Positions 7,099 to 16,127 of a stretch of DNA of 22,172 bases are shown in pieces. Origin of the DNA: CF-161 sp035259145 (GTDB lineage: Bacteria > Chloroflexota > Dormibacteria > Dormibacterales > Dormibacteraceae); the NCBI GenBank assembly GCA_035259145.1, contig DATFWQ010000350.1, forward strand, positions 1-22,172, in the 5' to 3' direction. Each line of letters starts with the position of its first letter. Positions within the stretch are counted from its first letter, which is position 1. Below the pieces are notes generated by a model. That model was not told the origin of the DNA. It saw only the letters and a program-made list of their open reading frames with translations, and ran no database searches. A program made the translations under genes and the position numbers.

Positions 7099-7739
7099 GA
7101 CGCGGCCGGCCCTCGAACGGCGACCTGGTAGTGGCGTCCGCCGAGGGCTCGAACCAGGACCGGTGAGCCGAGCTCATCGAGCCACTGCTGGAATCTGCGG
7201 GCGGCCCTGGCTTCGCTTGCGCGAAGCACGACGCTGCGGTTGGCCCGCTTCGCCGTCAGGAGCGCGACCGCGACGCGGTGGCTCATAGTCCTGCCGCTGG
7301 GCAGGTGCACGACCACACCACCCCTTACCGCGACGTCCCCGACGTTCCCGCCGAGCAGGCCCTCGATCCGGCTCAACAGCCGATCGAAGCCGTGACGTTT
7401 GGACTGGAAGAGGGCGTGCGGATGGCTGAGGTACACGCCGGCCTGTGCGTCGATGGTCTCCACCCCTGCCGAATAGACGAGCGGGATGCAGTTGAAATGG
7501 TGCGAGTGGAGCCGGCGCAGCACCTCATGGACGCTGCGGCCACGCTCGCTCGCGGGCGCGCGCGACATCTCGAGGTCGATCACCGCCAGCAGCGGGTCGT
7601 GGTTCTCAAGGCGCGCGAGTGCCTGGCGGGGCCCCGAGGTGCTGATCGGCTCAAGCCCAGCGTCCCGGACCACCCCGGCCAGCGCCTGAAGCTCCTCGAG
7701 GTCGTCCTCGAGGAGCAGCGCCTCAGGCGGCGCTACCAT
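7095..7739 (-). CDS. Response-regulator-like receiver protein with unusual C-terminal module
   Basis: A 214-aa protein. Residues 6-130 form a receiver domain: the acidic pair at D12/D13 in LLLEDDLEEL, phospho-acceptor candidate D55 in LLAVIDLEM, switch Ser S90 in IPLVYSAG and K114 in LFQSKRHGF. All key residues for phosphorylation are present. Residues about 140-206 are not a familiar DNA-binding output; they match the C-terminus of the product of the preceding gene (see findings). The ATG at 7739 has GGAGGA 8 nt upstream and overlaps the previous gene by 17 bp, so it is preferred to TTG 7745. The stop overlaps the following gene (ATGA). Likely partners are the kinase-like protein encoded next and possibly the divergent Ser/Thr kinase. 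Confidence 0.75.
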   Translation of the reverse strand: MVAPPEALLLEDDLEELQALAGVVRDAGLEPISTSGPRQALARLENHDPLLAVIDLEMSRAPASERGRSVHEVLRRLHSHHFNCIPLVYSAGVETIDAQAGVYLSHPHALFQSKRHGFDRLLSRIEGLLGGNVGDVAVRGGVVVHLPSGRTMSHRVAVALLTAKRANRSVVLRASEARAARRFQQWLDELGSPVLVRALGGRHYQVAVRGPAAS

Positions 7740-8301
7740 CGGCAAAGTCCTCCGCCTCAGCCAGCCTGATCCGGCCGCCCGCGCAGCGCACCTGTAGGGG
7801 CAGCCCGAGTCGCCCGATCAGGGCGCTCATGCGCCTGGCGGGCTCCCGTGCGGTCCGCCCCACGAGCTCGATGCCATCCGGGTGCGTACTCAGGAGTGCC
7901 TCCAGCTCGCCCACGCGCGAGACGAACGAGCCGTCAGGCAGGCGCAGTCCCCCACCTGGTGCCAGGCGTAGGCCACGGAGGCGCACGCCCAGCGCCTGCT
8001 GGAGGTCGGTCGATATGGCTTGCCAGCTCGGTCGAATCAGCGGACGGACGGGCAGGCGGTCAGGAGCAGGACCAACCCAGCGGCAGCTGAACAGCGTCCC
8101 TGCGAGGTGGGCGAGATCGGGTGCCGGCTGGGCGCCGGTGCCGGCGACCGACCAGGGCAAGGCCATGGCGACATGGGCTCCGAACTCGCTCGGGCGCGCC
8201 CATTCGACGCTGACGAGCTCCGGGTCCAGGCTGTCTCGGATGAACGCCCAGGGATGCGGCCGTTCGGACAGCACCAACACGGTGCGGATAGCGCCGCGCA
8301 T
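7723..8301 (-). CDS. Unrecognised protein sharing a C-terminal module with the adjacent receiver protein
   Basis: A 192-aa soluble protein, first gene of the minus-strand signalling operon. The N-terminal part begins with a strand-like AIRTVLVLSERP, reminiscent of the first strand of receiver-type folds, but no phospho-acceptor aspartate pattern is visible, so it may be a pseudo-receiver or unrelated. Residues about 117-181 (from GGLRLPDGSFVS to CAGGRIRLA) align without large gaps to residues about 140-206 of the next protein. The ATG at 8301 is preceded by GAGG at short spacing. It diverges from the Ser/Thr kinase gene across a 136-bp region, so co-regulation is likely. Function unknown. Confidence 0.65.
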   Translation of the reverse strand: MRGAIRTVLVLSERPHPWAFIRDSLDPELVSVEWARPSEFGAHVAMALPWSVAGTGAQPAPDLAHLAGTLFSCRWVGPAPDRLPVRPLIRPSWQAISTDLQQALGVRLRGLRLAPGGGLRLPDGSFVSRVGELEALLSTHPDGIELVGRTAREPARRMSALIGRLGLPLQVRCAGGRIRLAEAEDFADGSAA

Positions 8302-8437
8302 GTCCTCGGGTAATGATCGTCAAAGTGCAGCCGCGGCGCAGCGCGACCCTGTCGCGCCGCAGCACTGCCCGATCGGTTCGGCGAAAACGGGGTGCATTGT
8401 CCGTTTTTTGTCCGCTGCGGCCCTCTAGCCTCGATTC
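8302..8437. promoter_or_regulatory. Divergent intergenic region between the two signalling operons
   Basis: 136 bp between the 192-aa gene (minus) and the kinase gene (plus). It holds an imperfect dyad with outer arms AGTGC (8324-8328) and GCACT (8362-8366) and inner arms GCGCGAC (8341-8347) and GTCGCGC (8351-8357). It also has the palindrome CCGATCGG (8369-8376) and a direct repeat TTGTCCG at 8397-8403 and 8408-8414, 11 bp apart and so on the same helix face. TAGCCT at 8426-8431 is a plausible -10 for the kinase gene, placing the transcription start at or next to its ATG. Assignment as operator sites is inference. Confidence 0.45.
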
Positions 8438-9474
<1,037 letters not shown>

Positions 9475-9478
<4 letters not shown>

Positions 9479-12400
9479 CGCGCTCGGGGGAGCAGCTCGA
9501 CCTGCTGCTCATCGTGCGAACTCCCGCGGGCGACCGGCGAGCAGTCAGCGTCCGGATCGCCCCTGACCGCCCGTCTGGGGAGCTGGTGGAGCGCCTCGCA
9601 GACCACCTGGGCATGGCGGAGCCTTCGCTGAGGCTGCACGTGCCTGGCCGCCGGGTTGCGGTCAGCAGGTCGGCGGAGGTCGGTGGGCTTGGCTTGAGGA
9701 TGGGGGACGAGCTGTGGCTGCTTCGGGCGGGCGATCATCAGCCTCCCGGCCCATCCAGACCTGCCAGCCCCTGGGAACTGGTCGTCGTCAGCGGGCCGCA
9801 CGCAGGTCGAAGGTTTCCGCTGCGTCTCGGCGAACAGATCCTGGGTCGTGGCGTGAAGGCTGACCTCAGGCTTCCCGACGAGGCCGTCTCGCGCTCCCAC
9901 CTGCTGCTCTCGGTCAGCGCCGAGTCGGTGACGCTGTCGCCGGGCGGTCCCAAAACCTGCGCCTACCTGGATGGGCGGCCGGTAGCTCGCGGTCACGGCG
10001 CTGCGGCAGACGAGGTGTATGAGGTCGGGCATGCACTGGTGGCCGTTCGGGCCGCAGAGGGCGTGAGACCGCGACCGGAGACGATGTCAAGCGGAAGAGT
10101 CCAGTTCAACCGGCCGCCTGCAGCACGACGTGTCGAGCCCGCGCTGGACTTCAAGCTTCCGGCTGCGCCTGCCGACTCCACCCGCCTGCGCGTTCCGATT
10201 GGCGCGGTGCTGACGCCCCTGCTCGTCGGCGCTGCGATCTGGCTCGCGACCCGCAACGTGTTCGGCCTGCTCTTTGCCCTGGCGACGCCATTGATGGCCG
10301 TTGCGCCTGTTCTGGATGACCTGCTCGTCGGCAGGTGGCAGAGGCGCCGCCAGGCTCTTCGTTACCGGAACCTCCTCGCCGAGTCCTGCTCGGCACTCGA
10401 GAGGCTTCGAGCGCGAGAGGCGCGGGCGATCACTGAGCAGGCCCCTGACGCCCCCGAGCTGGAGGCTCGCGCCAGACTCGTCCTGCCCGCGCTCTGGGAG
10501 CGGAGGCCGGATCGGCCTGGCTTCCTCCGTCTCCGCCTGGGTTGGGGCGATTTGCCGTCACTCGCGAGAGTGGAGGTGCCGGACGGCGGCCGGACGGACC
10601 TCCGCGAGGAGGCTGCCGCCACCGCGCTGAAGACTGCCGTCCTGGCCGCCGTCCCGGTGACGGCAGACCTGTCGGACGCCGGCTGGCTGGGTCTGGCTGG
10701 GACCCCCGAGGCGGTCGACAGCGCCGCCAGATGGTTGATTGTCCAGGCCGCCGCCCTCCACAGTCCACATGAACTGGCCCTGGCCGCGTTCTTGTCCCGC
10801 CGTGCCGCCGAAGACTGGCAGTGGCTGCGCTGGCTGCCTCACGTCCGACAACCAGCACTGAACGCTGGCGCGCCCCTGGTGGCGGTGGCGCCGGAGGCCC
10901 AGCGGCGGCTGGCGCTTGCCCTGCAGGCGCGGCCCGCCCGGGGCGACCCCGGGCACCAGTCAGGCCAGCCGACCCTGGTTGTGCTGGTTCACGAGGACGC
11001 AGCCATCGGGCGGGCGGCGCTCGCCGGGCTGATGCAGCCGGACGCTCCACGTGGGGCGGTGGTGTGGGCCGGCTCTAGTGCTCACCTGCTGCCGGAGGCG
11101 TGCCGCGCCGTCGCTGAGATCGGCCGCGCCGGAACCGAGCTGCGACTCACGCTGCTGAACACTGGGACTGAGCTGGTCGGCATCCCAGACCTGGTGGACG
11201 TGGATTTCGCGGACCGGGTGGCACGTTCGCTGTCCGGGATCGAACCGGTGGGAACGCCGGCGGCGGCGAACCCGCTTCCGGGCGCTGTCGGGGTTGTCGA
11301 GTGCCTCGATCTCCGGCCCGGCGAGGTACTGGAAGGCGCCATTCGACGATGGTGGTCGGCAGAGCAGGGCGATCTGGCCGCACCCGTCGGAGTTGCCGCC
11401 GCGGGCGTGCTCACAGTTGACCTGCGCGAGCAGGGGCCGCACGCGCTTGTTGGCGGAACCTCCGGCTCGGGCAAGAGCGAGTTCCTGCGCGCGTGGGTCA
11501 CAGCGCTCGCTGCTCGCCATTCGCCACGGCGTCTGAACTTTCTCCTGGTTGACTTCAAAGGCGGGACCGCATTCCAGGACTGCGCCCGGCTTCCCCATGT
11601 AGTCGGCGTGGTCACGGACCTGAGCGATCATCTGCTTGGGCGAATACAGCAGTCCCTTCTGGCCGAGCTGAAGCGACGAGAAGCGGAGATGGCGCGGTTT
11701 GGACATAAGGAGTTCGTGGACTTCGCTTGGCTGCAGCCCGACGACGCCTCCCCCGTGCTCGTGGTCGTCTTCGACGAGTTCGAGCAGCTGCTGGCCGAGC
11801 ACCCAGGGTTCGTGAGTGACGTGATCGCGCCAATCGCGCGGCTCGGTCGCGGGCTCGGCGTACACCTTGTGCTGGGCACCCAGAAACCACAGGGGTCTGT
11901 GCCCGAGGCGATTCGCAGCAACACCAACATACGAGTTGCCCTGCGCATGCTGAGCGAGGTGCACAGCCGCGACGTGATCGACTCGGCTGACGCCGCCCGC
12001 ATCGCGCCTTCTGCGCGGGGCCGCGCCTACCTCCGTCTGTCGCACGAGAGCTTGCAGCCGTTCCAGGTCGCTTACGCCGGTGCCCGCTCCGCCCGGGAGT
12101 GTGGTGAGGCGGCCATCTCGGACCTCCGCCCGGATGCGGCATCGGAGGAGTGCTCCCCCGAGGCGGGAGCTCGCATGCTCGACAACTCTGGCGGCCCGAC
12201 CGACTTCGAGCGCTTGACCCTGGCGATGGTCGCCGTGTACGCCGCCTCAGGTCTGACCGCGCCCCGGCGGCCGTGGCTGCCCCCTCTCCCTGAAGTCCTG
12301 CCACTCTCCGACCTGCCGCCTCCCACGGGCCTCTCCGCTGATTGGCCCCAGGCGGCGCTGGGGCTCCTGGACGAGCCACGCCGGCAGAGTCAACGGCCGC

Positions 12401-13770
12401 TGCGCCATAGCCTGGCAGGGGATGGCCACCTGCTCGTGTACGGCGCGGCTCGCAGCGGCAAGTCGTGGCTGCTGCGGACGTTCGCCTGCTCCCTGGCTGT
12501 CTGCAACCCGCCGACAGGCGTCTGGCTATACGGTCTCGACTTCTCGGGTGGCGTGCTGCGCCCACTTGAAGCCCTGCCGCATGTGGGCGGCGTGGCTGGC
12601 GCCGACGAGCCGGAGCGGGTCGCTCAACTCCTGCGAATGCTGACCTGCCAGATGGCCCGGCGACACCGCGAGGTGCGCCCGGACAGGCCGGCGATCGTTG
12701 TGCTCGTCGACGAGTATTCGACGTTCCGGACCGTGTTCGAACGTGTCGACGGCGGACGCTATCTGGACCTTCTGGACGCACTGGTGCGCGACGGCCGGCC
12801 GCTTGGCGTGCACTGTGTGATCACAACCTCGCAGCGCCGAGATCTTTCTGGCTTGCTGTCGGCATCGATTACACGTAGGGTGCTGCTGCGGCCGGACCGG
12901 CACGACGCCGAGGCCATGGACGTGGCGCCGGATCTCCGCCCGGCGTCGGCTCTGCCTCCCGGCCGGGGGTTCCTGGACGGCCGTCTGGAGCTCCAGGTCG
13001 CTGTTCTGGCGGACGGCGCGCCTGCCTCAGAGTCTGCCGCCCTGTGCGCACTCGGAGAGCGTTTGAGCCGGCTCCATCCTGGCCTCCATGCCCCCCGGAT
13101 CACGGTCCTGCCCGACACAGTAGAGCTCGCCGAGCTTACCGGTGCAGGTGCTCCCCTTCGCGCCTTCGTCGGCCTTGGCGGCGACGAGGTGACCGCCGTC
13201 GAGGTCGACCTGCTGAGCCACGGGCACCTGGCGGTGTGCGGGCCGCGCGGCTCGGGTCGGACTACAGCCTTATCGGCCTTGGCCGTGTCACTGGCGCGGG
13301 CGGACGCCTTGCAGCAGCTGGTTTTGCTGTCTCCAAGGCGGCAGTCCGCGCTCAGGGGAGCCGCCAACTGGTCACGCGCCGCCTTTGGGACCGAGGAGTG
13401 TCGGGAACTGGCGCTGGACCTTGCTCAGGGTCTGGTCGAGGCAGCCAGAGCTGTGGTCGTGATTGTGGACGACGCAGAGCTGATGATGGATAGCCCGGCC
13501 GATGTCGCCCTTCGTGCGCTGATTCGGCTCGGCCGCGATCAGCCGGTGCGGGTGGTGGCTGCCGTCGAGGTCCGAGCGCTGCGGAGGTACAGCGAGTGGC
13601 TGATGGAGCTGCGTGAGTCGCGCCACGCCATCCTGCTCAACCCCGACGTCAGCGCCGACGGGGAGCTGTTCGGTGCTGGACCTCTGCCCCGGCCACTCCG
13701 CCCCTGGCCCCCCGGACGTGGCTTTCTGATTCGGCCCGGGCAGGTGGTTCCGCTGCAGGTGGCAACGTGA
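9475..13770 (+). CDS. EccC/EssC-type FtsK-SpoIIIE ATPase with fused ubiquitin-like and FHA domains
   Basis: A 1431-aa protein resembling the motor ATPase of type VII secretion systems. Domain order: ubiquitin/YukD-like (about 8-78); FHA (about 96-195, with LGRG at 123-126 and SRSH at 139-142); two hydrophobic segments (about 241-285) followed by a basic RWQRRRQ; then three FtsK/SpoIIIE domains. D1 has Walker A GGTSGSGKSE (K667) and Walker B VVFDEFEQ (D766/E767). D2 has GAARSGKSW (K996) and VLVDEY (D1079/E1080). D3 has GPRGSGRTT, with Arg at 1262 in place of the Walker Lys, and IVDDAE. The ATG at 9475 overlaps the kinase stop (ATGA) with GAGG upstream; the in-frame GTG at 9418 lies inside the kinase gene. 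Firmicute EssC also carries FHA domains, but a fused ubiquitin-like domain is unusual. No other secretion component is in the window. Confidence 0.9.
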
Positions 13771-13793
13771 CCGGAGCGTGCCAAGGGCCGTCT

Positions 13794-13946
13794 CTCCCCC
13801 GCGAAGTCGGGGGAGTACCCGGCGAAGCCGGGGGAGGGGGGCCGCGAAGCCGGGGGAGGGGGGACGCCGCGACCGGGGTCCCCGCGAAGCCTGCTTCGCG
13901 GGGTGGGGATGTCGGGGGAGTACCCGGCGAAGCCGGGGGAAGGGGG
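13794..13946. repeat. Second, decayed block of the GC hairpin repeat
   Basis: One complete unit (13794-13840) matches those of the array at 139-418. It is followed by a half unit (about 13842-13862), a different strong hairpin, and a right-half unit lacking the first arm (about 13911-13946). The different hairpin has perfect 10-bp arms CCCCGCGAAG (13880-13889) and CTTCGCGGGG (13894-13903) around CCTG. The block starts about 23 bp after the ATPase stop and ends about 40 bp before the CoA-transferase start, so it fills the whole intergenic space. It may terminate or stabilise the upstream mRNA; there is no poly-T tract. Confidence 0.8.
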
Positions 13947-13968
13947 ACGTCCCGCCCGCCGGCGTGCT

Positions 13969-13974
13969 TAGAGT
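13969..13974 (+). promoter_or_regulatory. Candidate -10 element of the CoA-transferase gene
   Basis: TAGAGT lies 10 bp before the ATG at 13985, which has no SD in front of it. Transcription would start only about 3 nt upstream of the ATG, giving an almost leaderless mRNA. No clear -35 was seen; the upstream sequence is the repeat block. Confidence 0.35.
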
Positions 13975-13984
13975 AAGCGCAACG

Positions 13985-15205
13985 ATGAGCGGACCGCTGG
14001 AGGGCATCCGCGCCCTGGAGCTAGGCATATTGGTTGCAGGTCCCTTCGCGGGTCGGCTCCTGGCTGACTTTGGCGCCGAGGTGATCAAGGTCGAGCAGCC
14101 CGGTGAGGGGGACCCCATGCGGGAGTGGGGCCAGCACCGATATCGCGGCCGACCTCTCTGGTGGCCAGTTCAGAGTCGGAACAAAAAGCTCATCACACTC
14201 GATCTGCGCAAGCCGAGGGGAAGGGAGCTCCTGCTGCGGCTGGCTGAGCACTCGGACGTGGTCATCGAGAACTTCCGGCCCGGCACGCTGGAGCGCTGGC
14301 ACATCGGGCCCGAAGATCTGTGGCGAGTCAATCCGGGCCTCGTGATTGCTCGTATTTCGGGCTACGGGCAGACGGGCCCCTACGCCGCCCGGCCAGGATT
14401 CGCTGTCGCGGGAGAGGCGATGGGCGGACTCCGTCACATCAACGGGTATCCGGGCGAGCCACCGCCCCGCTCCGGAATCTCGCTCGGCGACTCGCTGGCG
14501 GCGATGTTTGCAGTCCAGGGAGTGCTGATGGCGCTTTACCGCCGGGACATAGGCGGAGGTGCAGACGGCCCGCGAGGTTGTGGGGGCCAGATCGTCGACG
14601 CATCGATCATGGAAAGCTGCTTCGCGATGCTCGAAGCCGCGGTGCCCGAGTATGGCAAGGTCGGCCACGTGCGGCAGCCGACAGGAACCGCACTCGGGAA
14701 TACGGCTCCCTCGAACCTGTACCGGTCCCGGGACGGGAAGTGGGTGGTCATCGGCGCAAATGCCGAGAACCTGTGGCAGCGGCTGTGCCGGGTGATCTCC
14801 AGGCCCGACCTGCTGGACGACGAGCGCTTCCGGACCCACTGGTCACGCGGCCAGAACGCGGCTGCGCTGGACGAGGTCATCGGTGCCTGGGTGGCCCAAC
14901 GCGACGCGGCTGAGGTCGACCGGGTGATGAACGAAAACGGGATCGTTTGCGGCGCCGTCTACACCATCGCCGACATTTTCCAGGACCCGCAGTTCGCGGT
15001 CCGAGACATGCTGGTGGAGATGCAGGACCCCGAGCTGGGCACTATCGTGGCGCCGGGCGTCGTACCCAAGCTGTCTGGGACACCGGGTGAGACCCACTGG
15101 GCGGGCTCGTGGCAGCTCGGCTGCCACAATCTGGAGGTCTATGGAGGGCTGCTCGGGCTGACCGAGCCGGATCTGACGGCGCTCACGGAGGAGGGGGTCG
15201 TGTGA
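13985..15205 (+). CDS. Family III CoA-transferase (CaiB/BaiF type)
   Basis: A 406-aa enzyme that moves CoA between carboxylic acids. The family features are visible: start GIRALELGILVAGPFAGRLLADFGAEVIKVE (quoted in part), NKKLITLDLRKPRGRELL, VIENFRPGTLERW, and the catalytic aspartate in SLGDSLAAMF at D169, the position of the nucleophile in formyl-CoA transferase. Length is typical. The ATG at 13985 is chosen because the open frame upstream only reads through the repeat block. The stop overlaps the GTG of an HMG-CoA-lyase-type gene, so the two proteins are coupled. By analogy with succinyl-CoA:dicarboxylate CoA-transferases, it may activate 3-hydroxy-3-methylglutarate, citramalate or a related acid for the lyase; the true substrate pair is not determinable here. 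Confidence 0.93.
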   Translation: MSGPLEGIRALELGILVAGPFAGRLLADFGAEVIKVEQPGEGDPMREWGQHRYRGRPLWWPVQSRNKKLITLDLRKPRGRELLLRLAEHSDVVIENFRPGTLERWHIGPEDLWRVNPGLVIARISGYGQTGPYAARPGFAVAGEAMGGLRHINGYPGEPPPRSGISLGDSLAAMFAVQGVLMALYRRDIGGGADGPRGCGGQIVDASIMESCFAMLEAAVPEYGKVGHVRQPTGTALGNTAPSNLYRSRDGKWVVIGANAENLWQRLCRVISRPDLLDDERFRTHWSRGQNAAALDEVIGAWVAQRDAAEVDRVMNENGIVCGAVYTIADIFQDPQFAVRDMLVEMQDPELGTIVAPGVVPKLSGTPGETHWAGSWQLGCHNLEVYGGLLGLTEPDLTALTEEGVV

Positions 15206-16110
15206 GCCTGACGCTGTGCGACGTCGGGCCGCGTGACGGGCTTCAAAACGAGAGCGTGATGCTCACTCCGGCCGAGCGAGCCGGGCTCTGTGAGCGGCTG
15301 CTGGCGGCTGGTGTGCGGGCCGTGGAGGCCGCCAGCTTCGTAAACCCGAAGCTGGTGCCTCAGATGGCGGGTGCTGAGGAGGTGATCGGCGGCGTCAGTC
15401 GCGTGAGCGGTGCGGTGTTGTCCGGGCTCGCACTCAACGAGCGTGGCTTCGACCGGGCGCTGAAAGCCGGAGTCGATGAGATCCACTACGCGTTCCCCGT
15501 GACCGAGACCTTTGCACGGCGCAACCAGAACACGACAGTCGCGGGCGGAATCGCCACGTCACGGGCGTTGGTGGAACGAGCGCGCAAGGAGCGTGTGCGG
15601 ATCACGGTGACGCTCATCGTCGCCTTCGGCTGCCCATTCGAGGGCCGCGTGGAGCCGGCTCACGTGCTGGAGGTTGCCGAGCAGGTGATCCAGGTGCCAC
15701 CCGACGCAGTGATGGTCGCAGACACCATCGGGGTCGGTGTGCCAACCCAGACGAAAGAGCTCATCCGAGGGTTGATTCAGCTTGGCGCCGCAGCCGGCGG
15801 GCACTTCCACAACACGAGGAACACCGGCCTCGCCAACGCGGTCGCGGCCCTCGACGCGGGCGCCACCCTGCTCGACGCCTCCGTAGGCGGCATCGGCGGC
15901 TGTCCATTCGCCCCGCGGGCCACGGGCAACATTCCCACAGAGGACCTCGTGTACATGCTGCACGGTATGGGAGTCAGGACGGGCGTCGACCTGCAAGACC
16001 TGATGGAAGTGTCACGGTGGCTGAGCCAGCGACTGGGGAAAGAGCTACCGGCGATGGTGACCCGAGCCGGCGACTTCGCACCCGTGTCTCAGGCGGCCAC
16101 GGCTGGGTAA
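15202..16110 (+). CDS. HMG-CoA lyase family protein (hydroxymethylglutaryl-CoA lyase-like)
   Basis: A 302-aa TIM-barrel aldolase-type lyase that would cleave 3-hydroxy-3-methylglutaryl-CoA to acetyl-CoA and acetoacetate, or a related acyl-CoA. Visible active-site elements are VGPRDGLQNE (R11, D12) near the start, HFHNTRNTG with metal ligands H201 and H203, and the signature GGCPFAPRATGNIPTED with catalytic C234; the His-to-Cys distance equals that of the human enzyme. The GTG at 15202 is preferred: it follows GGAGGAGGGGG and forms a GTGA overlap with the CoA-transferase stop. Longer in-frame readings from 15109 lie inside the upstream gene. Together the pair looks like a short catabolic route for a branched hydroxy-dicarboxylate, for example from leucine or terpenoid breakdown (inference). 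Confidence 0.92.
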   Translation: MSLTLCDVGPRDGLQNESVMLTPAERAGLCERLLAAGVRAVEAASFVNPKLVPQMAGAEEVIGGVSRVSGAVLSGLALNERGFDRALKAGVDEIHYAFPVTETFARRNQNTTVAGGIATSRALVERARKERVRITVTLIVAFGCPFEGRVEPAHVLEVAEQVIQVPPDAVMVADTIGVGVPTQTKELIRGLIQLGAAAGGHFHNTRNTGLANAVAALDAGATLLDASVGGIGGCPFAPRATGNIPTEDLVYMLHGMGVRTGVDLQDLMEVSRWLSQRLGKELPAMVTRAGDFAPVSQAATAG

Positions 16111-16111
16111 T

Positions 16112-16124
16112 CGGGCGCCGCCCG
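16112..16124. terminator. Small hairpin between convergent stop codons
   Basis: CGGGC (16112-16116), GCC loop, GCCCG (16120-16124) fills the 17-bp gap between the HMG-CoA lyase stop and the recQ stop on the opposite strand. It could act as a bidirectional terminator, but the stem is short and there is no T-tract. Confidence 0.25.
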
Positions 16125-16127
16125 CGG

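Noticed and set aside
10960..12045. 361-codon minus-strand open frame
   Set aside because: Antisense to the D1 region of the EccC-type ATPase; no recognisable motif.
11612..12781. 389-codon minus-strand open frame
   Set aside because: Arg/Pro/Ala-rich product antisense to the ATPase gene; composition typical of a wrong frame.
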